From an uncultured Holophagaceae bacterium (lineage in GTDB: Bacteria; Acidobacteriota; Holophagae; Holophagales; Holophagaceae), in NCBI GenBank assembly GCA_903839205.1, contig CAIMBM010000223.1, positions 1 through 32,415 of the forward strand: a stretch of 32,415 nucleotides of DNA, written 5' to 3'. Below, piece after piece: positions 1 through 9,250 of this stretch. A program made the position numbers and the translations under genes. The notes below the pieces were generated by a model. The model was not told the origin of the DNA. It made no database searches and saw only the letters and a program-made list of their open reading frames with translations. Each line of letters begins with the position of its first letter. Within the stretch, counting starts at the first letter, position 1.

Positions 1-51
1 ACCCGTTCGCAGGTGTCCAGACAAGGTTCCTGTCGGCTCCGGCCTCGGGCC

Positions 52-531
52 CTAGGGGATCGCCACGGACACCCGGTGCACCGTCAGAACCTGGTCCAGG
101 TCCTTCGGATCCAGCTCGACCAGGAAGCCCCGGCTGCCCCCGTTGAGGTAGATGCGGGGCAGGTCGAAGATGGTGGCCTCGGCATGGACGGGCAGGGCCT
201 TCCGGGTGCCCAGGGGGCTGGTGCCGCCCACGAGGTAGCCGCTGTGCCGGTTGGCCACCTCGGGCCTGCAGGGCTGCACGGACCGGGCGCCGATCTGCCG
301 GGCCAGTTCCTTGGTGCTGACCTCGCGGTCGCCGTGCATGAGGATGATGAGGGGCGAGGCCCCCTCGTCCTCCATCACCAGGGTCTTGATGACGGCATGC
401 TCGTCCACGGCCAGTTCCCGGGCGCACACTTTGGTGCCGCCGTGCTCCTCGTAGCGGTAGAGGCGCTCTACGAAGGGGATCCCCGCCTGCCGGAGCAGGC
501 GCGTGGCGTTGGTCGATGGCGCCTTGGACAT
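52..531 (-). CDS. ybaK: YbaK/EbsC-family Cys-tRNA(Pro)/aminoacyl-tRNA deacylase
   Basis: 159 aa ORF with typical YbaK text (STKELARQIGARSVQPCRPEVANRHSGYLVGGTSPLGTRKALPV). Confidence 0.9.
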   Translation of the reverse strand: MSKAPSTNATRLLRQAGIPFVERLYRYEEHGGTKVCARELAVDEHAVIKTLVMEDEGASPLIILMHGDREVSTKELARQIGARSVQPCRPEVANRHSGYLVGGTSPLGTRKALPVHAEATIFDLPRIYLNGGSRGFLVELDPKDLDQVLTVHRVSVAIP

Positions 532-560
532 CGCAGGCCCTTCCCTGGGATCATGGTCTC

Positions 561-1265
561 ATGACTCGGCACGTAGTGATCTCAGGGGGCACTGGCGAGG
601 TCGGCAAGCAGCTGCTGGCCCTGGTGGCGGACCGGCCCGACCTGTCCGTCCGGGCCCTGGTGCGCAGGCCCGGGTCCACCCGGGTCTCGCCCCAGATCCA
701 AGAGGTCCCCTTCGACTACGAGGACACGGCGGCCTACGGTCCCCTCTTCGGCCCGCCCTGCGACCTGCTGCTCATCGCCCTGGGCACCACCCGGGCCAAG
801 GCCGGCAGTGACGAGGCCTTTCTCCGGGTGGACCGGGACTACCCCCTGCGGCTGATCTCGGCCCTGGCTGCCACCCATCCGGAGGCCCGGGTGGGCCTGG
901 TGAGCAGCGTGGGCGCGGACCGTGCCCGCGGCCTCTACCTGGGCGCCAAGGCCGCCGTGGAGGAGGAACTGGCGGCCCAGGGCCTGGCCCACGTCATCGC
1001 CCGCCCATCCTTGCTGCGCAGCGACCGCGCCGAGTTCCGGCCCCTGGAGGCTACCCTCAACAACCTGGTCGCGCCCCTCTGGCTGGCCCTGGGGCAGAGC
1101 CTCTTCCCGCGCAGTTACGGGTGGTGGCGCTGGGCGCCCGTGCATGTGCGGGAGGTGGCCGCAGCCCTGCTCGAGACTGCCCTGGCCCTGGAACCTGGCC
1201 AGCGGCGCGTCCTGGAGGGGCTGGACCTGCATCCGGGGCCCATCGCCCGGTGGGGGAAGCCATGA
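561..1265 (+). CDS. NAD(P)H-binding oxidoreductase, HTATIP2/TIP30-like atypical SDR
   Basis: Internal ATG of ORF 516..1265; N-terminal MTRHVVISGGTGEVGKQLL (GxxGxxG Rossmann motif), SSVGAD and YLGAKAAVEEEL. Confidence 0.8.
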   Translation: MTRHVVISGGTGEVGKQLLALVADRPDLSVRALVRRPGSTRVSPQIQEVPFDYEDTAAYGPLFGPPCDLLLIALGTTRAKAGSDEAFLRVDRDYPLRLISALAATHPEARVGLVSSVGADRARGLYLGAKAAVEEELAAQGLAHVIARPSLLRSDRAEFRPLEATLNNLVAPLWLALGQSLFPRSYGWWRWAPVHVREVAAALLETALALEPGQRRVLEGLDLHPGPIARWGKP

Positions 1266-1933
1266 GCGCACCCCTCGCCCTGGTCACCGGCGCCTCCCGG
1301 GGCCTGGGCCGGGAAGTGTCCCGGCGGCTCGCGGCGGAAGGTTTCAGAGTCCTGGCGGGCGTCCGCACACCCGCGGCCATGAAGCCCCTTCCAGGCGTCG
1401 AGGTCCTCCCCCTGGATGTCGCAGATCCAGTGTCCATCGCCTCCGCCGCGGCCTTCGTGAAGACGCAATACGGCCACCTCGACGTGCTGGTGAACAACGC
1501 GGGCATCCTGCTGGACGAAGCCACCGGGCTCCTGGATCTGGGGGCCGACCTGCTCCGCCGCACCCTGGAGACGAACGCCCTCGGCCCCCTCCTCATGGCC
1601 CAGGCCTTCGCGCCCCTCATGGGCGGGGGTGGCCGCATCGTGAACGTGAGCAGTGCCGGCGCCCAGCTCAGCAGGGTCTCCACCTGGTCTCCCGCCTACT
1701 GCATCTCCAAGACCACCCTCAACGCCATCACGGTCCAGCTGGCCGCAGCCCTGAAGCCCCGTGGCATCACGGTAAATGCCGTGTGCCCCGGGTGGGTGCG
1801 CACGGACATGGGCGGCCCCGGGGCGCCCCGCAGCCTGCAGCAGGGCGCCGACAGCATCCTGTGGCCGGTCCTTCAGGCCGATTCCAGCATCACCGGTGGC
1901 TTCTGGCAGGACGGGAAGCGGATCGAATGGTAG
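1262..1933 (+). CDS. SDR family NAD(P)-dependent oxidoreductase
   Basis: MSAPLALVTGASRGLGREVSRRL; NNAG, YCISK and CPGWVRTDMGG motifs; ATG overlaps the preceding stop by 4 nt. Confidence 0.9.
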   Translation: MSAPLALVTGASRGLGREVSRRLAAEGFRVLAGVRTPAAMKPLPGVEVLPLDVADPVSIASAAAFVKTQYGHLDVLVNNAGILLDEATGLLDLGADLLRRTLETNALGPLLMAQAFAPLMGGGGRIVNVSSAGAQLSRVSTWSPAYCISKTTLNAITVQLAAALKPRGITVNAVCPGWVRTDMGGPGAPRSLQQGADSILWPVLQADSSITGGFWQDGKRIEW

Positions 1934-1936
1934 GGC

Positions 1937-2725
1937 TCAGTCCCCGAAGGCCCGGAATTTCGCGCCCTCCGGCACCTCGATCCTGAAGGCCTCCCGCAGA
2001 AGGGGGATCAGCTCCTCCGGCGCCACCTCCCGGCCCTCGGCCTGGTCCCCGCGCAGCTCGGCGTAGGCGCGGTTGCGGAGGATGCGGCGCACCTCGGGTC
2101 CCGGCAGCTGGGCCGTGAGGGTCTTCAGGAAGCGCGATTCCGGGTGGGTGCTGGTGTAGTGGTTGGCAAGCTCGAAATCGATGGGGAGGCGCGCTTCGGG
2201 CACGAAGGCGTAGAGGTCCTCCCAGGCGCCGTGGTGGTGGGACTGGAGGACCCGCAGGCCCCCTTCCTCGGACAGCCGGTAGGTGTTGAGGAACTGGCCG
2301 TGGGCCTCGCCGTCCATCCGCACCGGGTGCAGCAGCCCCTCCCCGCCGAACCCCACGTCGCAGAGCCAGGTGGCACCTTCGAGCCGCACCAGCAGGAGCA
2401 TGTGGGTGCGGGGCAGCACCTCCATCGCCCCCAGCCGCACCCGGGCCTCGCAGGGGATCGCGTCGAAGCCCAGGACCTTCAGGGCGGCCAGGAACAGGGT
2501 GTTGTGCTCGAAGCAGTAGCCGCCGCGGTGGCGCTGGATCAGCTTGGCCTGCAGCGAGGCCAGGTCCAGGCGGATGGGCAGGCCCATCTGGATGTCCAGG
2601 TTTTCGAAGGGGATGCTGGTGGCATGGGCCAGGTGCAGGCTCCGAAGCCCGGCCAGATCGGCTGCGGGCCGGGACCCCAGCCCGATGCGCCGCAGGTAGG
2701 CGCCCAGGTCCAGGTCAGCGGACAT
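1937..2725 (-). CDS. arylamine N-acetyltransferase family protein
   Basis: Internal ATG of ORF 1937..3430; IPFENLDIQMGLPIRLDLASLQAKLIQRHRGGYCFEHNTLF is the NAT catalytic Cys region; THMLLLV and WLCDVGFG follow. Confidence 0.92.
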   Translation of the reverse strand: MSADLDLGAYLRRIGLGSRPAADLAGLRSLHLAHATSIPFENLDIQMGLPIRLDLASLQAKLIQRHRGGYCFEHNTLFLAALKVLGFDAIPCEARVRLGAMEVLPRTHMLLLVRLEGATWLCDVGFGGEGLLHPVRMDGEAHGQFLNTYRLSEEGGLRVLQSHHHGAWEDLYAFVPEARLPIDFELANHYTSTHPESRFLKTLTAQLPGPEVRRILRNRAYAELRGDQAEGREVAPEELIPLLREAFRIEVPEGAKFRAFGD

Positions 2726-3242
2726 GGCGGACCTCCTGATGGCCGCCCGAGGCGGCCTCCCGGTTCTGCCAGCCCACCAGGTTCCGCCGGATCTGGGCCG
2801 CGTGGACCTCCAGATGCTCCGCGTAGATCCGCAGCCAGTCATCGGTGCCGTAGGGACCGCTCTGGCTGTGGCGGCCCATCCGCCCCCAGTATTCGCCTGG
2901 CAATCCCGCGAGCATGGCCGAGGTGTGGGCTCGCACCGCCTCCACCAGTCCGAGGGCCAAGTCGGGATCCGAGGCGTGGTAGCGGAAACGCCGGGCCCAC
3001 GCGTTCTCGTCGTAGCCCACGATGAGCGGCTCAGGCTCTGCCAGCAGCAGCCGGATGCGGATGGCTGCATAGATCTCAGAATCGGCGCAGTGGATGACCA
3101 CCTCGTGGGCACTCCACCGGTCTTCGCCGGGCCGCCAGGTGCGGGCCTCCGCAGGCACGGCCTCCCAGGCCTGGCGGAGCAGGAGGGGTCCCTTCGCGTA
3201 GCGCAGGAGGAAGGCTTCCCGGGCGGCAGCATCGAAGGGCAT
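2715..3242 (-). CDS. DinB-like (DinB_2) metalloenzyme-superfamily protein
   Basis: 175 aa; RWSAHEVVIHCADSE ... HLEVHAAQIRRN conserved His pattern; overlaps the NAT start by 11 nt. Confidence 0.8.
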   Translation of the reverse strand: MPFDAAAREAFLLRYAKGPLLLRQAWEAVPAEARTWRPGEDRWSAHEVVIHCADSEIYAAIRIRLLLAEPEPLIVGYDENAWARRFRYHASDPDLALGLVEAVRAHTSAMLAGLPGEYWGRMGRHSQSGPYGTDDWLRIYAEHLEVHAAQIRRNLVGWQNREAASGGHQEVRHVR

Positions 3243-3467
3243 GGGACACCTCGGCTCCAGTGTGCCTCGCCTGAAAGACCGGGTTCAATGCGGTCCGGTG
3301 CCATGGCCCATTCCCATTCGGGTAAAGCCTCCTCACGCCAAGGATCGGGTCGCAGAACCCGATCCGCCTGCCCGGGCCCGGGGGAGGGATCCGCAGGCAA
3401 GAATTTTTGAAGCCTCAACTTGCGAGGCAACTATGGTTTCATGGAGAAAATGCTTCCGGAGGCGTCC

Positions 3468-6065
3468 GTGAACCCACGATACGTGACCAGCCTGGCCTTG
3501 GCTCTCAGTGCAGGCCTGTTGCCTGCGCAACACCCCCTCCCGGCGTCCCATCCGGACCACGAGGCCGCCCCCGGCCCGGCCCGCTCGGCTTCGACGCCCG
3601 AGCCCGGTGAACCTAAGCCCTACGAGAAGGTCATCACCGCCGAGGCCAAGAGTCAGGACGGGCTGCTGAAGGTCCACCAGGTGAAGTCCAAGGTCTACTT
3701 CGAGATCCCCAAGGCCCTCCTCGGACAGGAGCTGCTCCTGGTAGTCTCGGCGAACCGGACCCCGGCCAACATCGACCATGCCGGGCGCGTGGTGGAAGAC
3801 AGCGTGGTGCGCTGGGTCCTCAAGGAGAACCGGGTGCTGCTGCAGCAGGTCTCCCACGCCATCGTGGCCGATCCCACCCAGCCCGTGGCCAGGGCCGTGG
3901 CAGCCTCCAATACCGACACCATCCTCATGAGCTTCCAGGTCGAGGCCTTCGCGAAGGACGGCTCCCCCGTCATCGAATCGGGTCGGCTCTTCACCTCGGA
4001 AGTCCCCGAGTTCAGCGCTCGCCATCTGCTGGGCGCCCAGAGCCTCGACTCCGCCCGGAGCTATGTGGATCGGGTCAAGGCCTTCCCGGGAAACCTCAAT
4101 GTGGAGGCGATCCAGACCTACAGCGTGCCCTACAGCCCCGCAGGCGCCATGAGCGTCCCGGCACCGGGCCCCTTCGGCACACCGTCGCTCCGCCCCGGCA
4201 CCAGCGGCACGGTCACCATGTTCTATTCCTTCGTCCGGCTTCCGGAAAAACCCATGCTCGCCCGGGTCTTCGACGAGCGCCTGGGGTTCTTCAGCATCCG
4301 GAACACGGACTACGGCCGCCACGAACACGAGGCCAGCCGCCGCACCTACATCACCCGCTGGCGCCTGGAGAAGAAGGATCCCACGGCGGCCCTGAGCGAG
4401 CCCGTGAAGCCCATCACCTTCTACATCGATCGCGCCACCCCTTCGCAGTGGGTGCCCTACGTGAAGAAGGGCGTGGAGGCCTGGCAGGTCGCCTTCGAAG
4501 CGGCGGGGTTCAGGCAGGCCATCGTGGCCAGACCCGCCCCCACGGCGGAGGAGGACCCGGACTTCGACCCGGCGGACGCCCGCTATTCGGTCATCCGCTG
4601 GGTGCCGTCCCCGGTGGCCAACGCCTATGGCCCCCACATCAGCGATCCCCGGACGGGCGAGATCCTGGAAGCCAACATCGTCATCTACCACAACATCCTC
4701 CAGCTGCAGCGGGACTGGTATTTCACACAGGTCGCACCGCTCGACCCGCGCGCCCAGACCCTGCCCCTGCCCGACGACCTGATGGGCGACCTGCTGGCCT
4801 ACGTGGTGACCCACGAGGTGGGCCACTCCCTCGGTTTCCCCCACAACTTCAAGGCCAGCTCGCTGTACCCTTTCGACAAGATCCGGGACAGGGCCTGGCT
4901 CAAGAAAATGGGCCATGTGTCCACCCTCATGGACTACAGCCGGTTCAACTATGTGGCCCAGCCCGAGGACGGCATCGACCCCGCGGACCTCATCCCGAAG
5001 GTGGGTCCCTACGACATCTTCGCCGTGAAGTGGGGCTACACCCCCATCCCCGGCGCCAAGACCCCCGATGATGAGAAGCCCGTGCTCAACGAGTGGCTCA
5101 GGGCCCAGGAGACCGAGCCCTGGCTGCGCTTCTCCACCGTCGGGGCCGCCGGCGTCGACCCGGGGGAGCTGACCGAGGCCGTGGGTGACGCGGACGCGGT
5201 GAAGGCCACCACCCTCGGCACGAAGAACCTCCAGCGCGTCCTGGGCATTCTGCCCCGCGCGGCACTGAAACCCGGCCAGGACTTCAGGGACTTCGCCCAC
5301 CTCTACGACGCGATCTGGGGCCAGTGGCGGCGGGAACTGGGCCATGTGGCGGCCCTCGTCGGCGGCTTCGATTCCGAGAACAAGCACGCCGGACAGGCCG
5401 GTGGCCGCTTCATCCCGGTGCCCAGGTCCCGGCAGGTCGAGGCCGTGAAGTACCTCGACGGGGCGGTCTTCAGGACCCCGGCCTGGCTGCTGGATCCCGC
5501 CCTGCTGGCCAAGTTGGAGCCTGACAGCGGGCAGGTGCGCCTGCTCGAGGCCCAGCGCGGCGTCCTGGGGGCCCTTCTCGATCGGGCCCGCCTGTCCCGC
5601 CTCGAAGAGCAGGAGGGGCTCCTGGGTGACAGGGCCTTCACCCCGAGCCAGCTGCTCGGGGAACTGCGTGGCGGAGTGTTCACCGAGCTCCTTTCCCCGG
5701 GGACGAGGGTGGACCCCTATCGCAGGAACCTGCAGCGGGCCTATGTCGAGCTGCTGGGCGGCCTGATCAACCGGGCGGCTACACCCAGCCCGGCGATGGG
5801 CGGCCTGGGCATGAGCCTGCTCCCGGTGAATCCCAGCGACGACACCCGAAGCGCGGTGCGGGCCGAACTGAAGGCGCTGCAGGCCCTCGTGGTCCGACCT
5901 TCCGGTGACAAGGCCACCCACGCCCACCTGGACGACCTGAAGGACCAGATCGCCCGCATCCTGGATCCCAGATTCCTTCCGGCCCCAGCCAATCCGGGCC
6001 TGGCCATCCCGATGCCCCGGGCCGCCGAAACCTGCTGGCCCGGCATCGAGGACATCCAGAACTGA
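3468..6065 (+). CDS. secreted zinc-dependent metalloprotease (DUF5117/DUF4953 type, metzincin motif)
   Basis: HEVGHSLGFPHNF (HExxHxxGxxH) followed by STLMDYSRFNY; GTG at 3468 preceded by CCGGAGG gives signal peptide MNPRYVTSLALALSAGLLPAQ. Upstream in-frame ATGs at 3420 and 3441 exist. Confidence 0.88.
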   Translation: MNPRYVTSLALALSAGLLPAQHPLPASHPDHEAAPGPARSASTPEPGEPKPYEKVITAEAKSQDGLLKVHQVKSKVYFEIPKALLGQELLLVVSANRTPANIDHAGRVVEDSVVRWVLKENRVLLQQVSHAIVADPTQPVARAVAASNTDTILMSFQVEAFAKDGSPVIESGRLFTSEVPEFSARHLLGAQSLDSARSYVDRVKAFPGNLNVEAIQTYSVPYSPAGAMSVPAPGPFGTPSLRPGTSGTVTMFYSFVRLPEKPMLARVFDERLGFFSIRNTDYGRHEHEASRRTYITRWRLEKKDPTAALSEPVKPITFYIDRATPSQWVPYVKKGVEAWQVAFEAAGFRQAIVARPAPTAEEDPDFDPADARYSVIRWVPSPVANAYGPHISDPRTGEILEANIVIYHNILQLQRDWYFTQVAPLDPRAQTLPLPDDLMGDLLAYVVTHEVGHSLGFPHNFKASSLYPFDKIRDRAWLKKMGHVSTLMDYSRFNYVAQPEDGIDPADLIPKVGPYDIFAVKWGYTPIPGAKTPDDEKPVLNEWLRAQETEPWLRFSTVGAAGVDPGELTEAVGDADAVKATTLGTKNLQRVLGILPRAALKPGQDFRDFAHLYDAIWGQWRRELGHVAALVGGFDSENKHAGQAGGRFIPVPRSRQVEAVKYLDGAVFRTPAWLLDPALLAKLEPDSGQVRLLEAQRGVLGALLDRARLSRLEEQEGLLGDRAFTPSQLLGELRGGVFTELLSPGTRVDPYRRNLQRAYVELLGGLINRAATPSPAMGGLGMSLLPVNPSDDTRSAVRAELKALQALVVRPSGDKATHAHLDDLKDQIARILDPRFLPAPANPGLAIPMPRAAETCWPGIEDIQN

Positions 6066-6080
6066 GCGAAAGGAGATTTC

Positions 6081-7793
6081 ATGCGGCCATCGATTCGCCG
6101 GGCCCTGCTTCCTGCCGCCCTGGGCCTCCTGCTGGCGGCCCCCGTTCAGGCCGGCGACCGGGTCACAGGCCGGGCCTTCGCCACCCGCTCGGAGGTGGCC
6201 GCCCAGCATGGCATGGCCTGCACCAGCCAAGCCCTGGTCACCCAGGTGGCCCTGGACATCCTGAAACAGGGGGGCTCGGCGGTGGACGCCGCCATCGCCG
6301 CGGACGCCGCCCTGGGCCTCATGGAGCCCACGGGGGCCGGGCTGGGGGGGGATCTCTTCGCCATGGTCTGGGACGCGAAGGCGAAGAAGCTGTGCGGTCT
6401 CAATGGCAGCGGCCGCTCACCGCAGTCCCTCACGCTGGACCACTTCAGGAAACTCGGGCTCAAGCACATTCCGCCCCAGGGACCGCTGCCCGTGAGCGTG
6501 CCCGGCTGCGTGGACGGCTGGTTCGAACTCCACAGGCGGTTCGGGAAGCTCCCCATGGCCCAGGTCCTGGCTCCGGCCATCAAGTATGCCCGGGAAGGCT
6601 TCCCGGTCTCCGAGCTCGTCGCCTACTACTGGGGCCGGAGCGTGCCCGCCCTGGGCAGGTTCCCTGGCTTCCTTGAAACCTTCACCGTGGATGGCAAGCG
6701 GGCACCCACGAGCGGCGAGGTCTTCCGCAATCCGCGCCTGGCCAGGACGCTGGAGGTCCTCGCGCTGGAGGGAAGGGACGCCTTCTACAAGGGGGAGATC
6801 GCCCGGAAGATCGACGCGTACATGAAGACCCAGGGCGGCTTCCTCAGCTACGGGGACCTGGCCGCGCACCACTCCGATTGGGTCGAGCCGGTCAGCGTGA
6901 ACTACCGCGGCTACGACGTCTGGGAGCTGCCCCCCAACGGCCAGGGCGTCGCGGCGCTCCAGATGCTGAACCTCCTCGAAGGCTACGACTTCGCGAAGAT
7001 CCCCTTCGGCAGCCCGCGCCACGTTCACCTCTTCACCGAGGCCAAGAAGCTGGCCTTCGAGGACCGGGCGAAGTTCTACGCCGATGCCGCCTTCATGAAG
7101 GTGCCGCTGCCCTGGCTTCTCTCCAAAGAATACGCGGCCCAGCGCCGGGCGCTCATTAGCGAGTCCCGCCCCGCACGCCGCCTGGAGGCGGGGCATCCGC
7201 CCCTGAAGGAGGGCGACACGGTCTACCTCACCACCGCCGATGGGGAGGGCAACATGGTGAGCCTCATCCAAAGCAACTACCGCGGCATGGGCAGTGGCAT
7301 GACGCCGGGGGACCTGGGCTTCTGCCTCCAGGACCGGGGCGAGCTGTTCAACCTGGAGGAGGGCAACGCCAATACCTACGCGCCGGGCAAGCGCCCCTTC
7401 CACACCATCATCCCCGGCTTCATCACCAAGGCTGGCGAGCCCTTCCTCAGCTTCGGCGTCATGGGAGGCGAGTTCCAGCCCATCGGGCACGTCCAGATCG
7501 TCATGGACCTCGTGGACTTCGGCATGAACGCCCAGGAGGCCGGCGATGCCCCCCGCATGAGCCATGACGGCTCCCCCGAGCCCACGGGCGAGGCCGGGAA
7601 GCTGCCCGGAACCATCCAGCTCGAGAGCGGCTTCCCCTACGAGACCGTGCGCGAGCTCATGAACCTCGGCCACGGCGTGGGCTGGATGCTGGGCGGGTAC
7701 GGAGGCTACCAGGCCATCCGCTGGGATCCCAGGCAGAAGGTCTATTTCGGCGCCTCCGAATCCCGGAAGGACGGCCAGGCGGCGGGGTACTAG
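6081..7793 (+). CDS. ggt: gamma-glutamyltransferase family protein, exported
   Basis: AAGGAG RBS; signal peptide MRPSIRRALLPAALGLLLAAPVQAG; MACTSQALVTQVALDILKQGGSAVDAAIA; candidate nucleophile Thr in DTVYLTTADGEGNMVSLIQS. Confidence 0.92.
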   Translation: MRPSIRRALLPAALGLLLAAPVQAGDRVTGRAFATRSEVAAQHGMACTSQALVTQVALDILKQGGSAVDAAIAADAALGLMEPTGAGLGGDLFAMVWDAKAKKLCGLNGSGRSPQSLTLDHFRKLGLKHIPPQGPLPVSVPGCVDGWFELHRRFGKLPMAQVLAPAIKYAREGFPVSELVAYYWGRSVPALGRFPGFLETFTVDGKRAPTSGEVFRNPRLARTLEVLALEGRDAFYKGEIARKIDAYMKTQGGFLSYGDLAAHHSDWVEPVSVNYRGYDVWELPPNGQGVAALQMLNLLEGYDFAKIPFGSPRHVHLFTEAKKLAFEDRAKFYADAAFMKVPLPWLLSKEYAAQRRALISESRPARRLEAGHPPLKEGDTVYLTTADGEGNMVSLIQSNYRGMGSGMTPGDLGFCLQDRGELFNLEEGNANTYAPGKRPFHTIIPGFITKAGEPFLSFGVMGGEFQPIGHVQIVMDLVDFGMNAQEAGDAPRMSHDGSPEPTGEAGKLPGTIQLESGFPYETVRELMNLGHGVGWMLGGYGGYQAIRWDPRQKVYFGASESRKDGQAAGY

Positions 7794-7850
7794 CCGGATT
7801 CAGCGCCGAAGTGCCAAGTCGCATGCCAGGCCAGCGGGCGCGACCGCCGG

Positions 7851-9053
7851 CTAGAGGTAGTCCATGGTGTTGAGGCCCCAGTTGGCCGGTTCCTCGAAGT
7901 CAAGGATCTCCTCGGAAGCGTGGGCCAGATGGAGATCCCGGGGCTGCAGGCGGAGCTTGCGTCCGGTGTCGAAGACCACCCGGACCACCGGTCTCAGGAG
8001 ATCCTCGCCCTGCTCCACCACGACCGCCAGACGCCCTCCGCTGAGCCGAACGAGGGAACCGACGGGATAGATGCCCAGGGCCCGGATGTACTGCTGGACC
8101 AGGTTTCCATCGAGGTGCGTCCCGCTCCATTCCAGCAGCTTCTTCAACACCTCCGTGGGCTCCATGCCCTTGTGGTAGACCCGATTCGAAGTCAGGGCAT
8201 CGTACACATCCACGATGGCGGTCATGCGTCCGATCTGGGAGATCTTGTCCCCGGCGATACCCGCCGGATATCCCCCGCCGTCCATCTTCTCGTGGTGTTC
8301 ACCGGCGATCTGGATGACCATCTCGGAGATCCCGGCCACCCCCCGCAGCAGGTCGCGGCTGAGGGCGGCATGGGACTTCATGATGCCGAATTCCTCATTG
8401 GTCAGCTTGCCCGGCTTGTTGAGGATCTCGTTGGGGATCTTCATCTTGCCGATGTCATGGAGCAGCCCTCCCAGCCCGGCCTCCTCCACCGTGGCGGCAT
8501 CCATGCCCAGCGCATGAGTGAAGGACACCAGCAGCGCACAGATGCTGACAGAGTGCTGGAAGGTATAGGTATCGGCCGCCTTGATCCGGGAGAGACTGAT
8601 GAGGGCCCCGGGATTCCGAAGCACGGATGCATGCATGGCCTTGACCAGGGGCCGGGCCTTGGTGGGTTCAAGCTGCTTCCCCAGCCGGACATCGTGGAGG
8701 AGTCCATCCACCACGTCCGAGGCATCGCCCAGGATGCGCTTGGCGGCGGCGGATTCCTCCCGCTGGGAGACCGGGGCCGACGGGAGGGCCGCACCGGTGG
8801 CGGCCGAGGCCTTCAGCTGCTGCTCCAGGCCCTCCTCGATTTCCGTCTGGGTCGGGGCGCCGACCACATCCCCCCCCTGGGCCGTGTCGATGTAGATCTC
8901 ATTCAGCCCCTGATCGACCATCTTCTGGATCTGGCCCGCATGCTTGATGAGGAACTTGGGGCGCAGGAAGCCGTGCTGAAGCCAGCCGCAGTTCAGGTCG
9001 TGGACGTACATCCCGGTCTTGAGTTGGTCCACGCGCACGCGCTTGATTGCCAT
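7851..9053 (-). CDS. HD-GYP domain protein with N-terminal DUF3391 (putative c-di-GMP phosphodiesterase)
   Basis: MAIKRVRVDQLKTGMYVHDLNCGWLQHGF; LLHDIGKMKIP, GEHHEKMDGGGYPAGI and ALTSNRVYHKGM. Confidence 0.93.
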   Translation of the reverse strand: MAIKRVRVDQLKTGMYVHDLNCGWLQHGFLRPKFLIKHAGQIQKMVDQGLNEIYIDTAQGGDVVGAPTQTEIEEGLEQQLKASAATGAALPSAPVSQREESAAAKRILGDASDVVDGLLHDVRLGKQLEPTKARPLVKAMHASVLRNPGALISLSRIKAADTYTFQHSVSICALLVSFTHALGMDAATVEEAGLGGLLHDIGKMKIPNEILNKPGKLTNEEFGIMKSHAALSRDLLRGVAGISEMVIQIAGEHHEKMDGGGYPAGIAGDKISQIGRMTAIVDVYDALTSNRVYHKGMEPTEVLKKLLEWSGTHLDGNLVQQYIRALGIYPVGSLVRLSGGRLAVVVEQGEDLLRPVVRVVFDTGRKLRLQPRDLHLAHASEEILDFEEPANWGLNTMDYL

Positions 9054-9250
9054 CCTGCCCCCGGCTTCCTCATACCCTTGGATCGGTCCGCCCCGCCCGG
9101 AGGATGAATCGTGGAAACCTCCCTGCGTCCGCTGGGCCTTCCTTGCCCACCCCCCCCTGCATCCCAGGATTCGAGCCATCCTTCCGTGCACCCGGGATGT
9201 AGAATGGGGGTTCGGACCGCGCCCGGGCGGCGCCATCAGGAGGGGTGTCC

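Noticed and set aside
3333-6230. 965-aa minus-strand ORF opposite the metalloprotease
   Set aside because: Shadow ORF from high GC; G/H/V/D/R-rich with no recognisable domain, and the opposite strand has a clear zincin protease.
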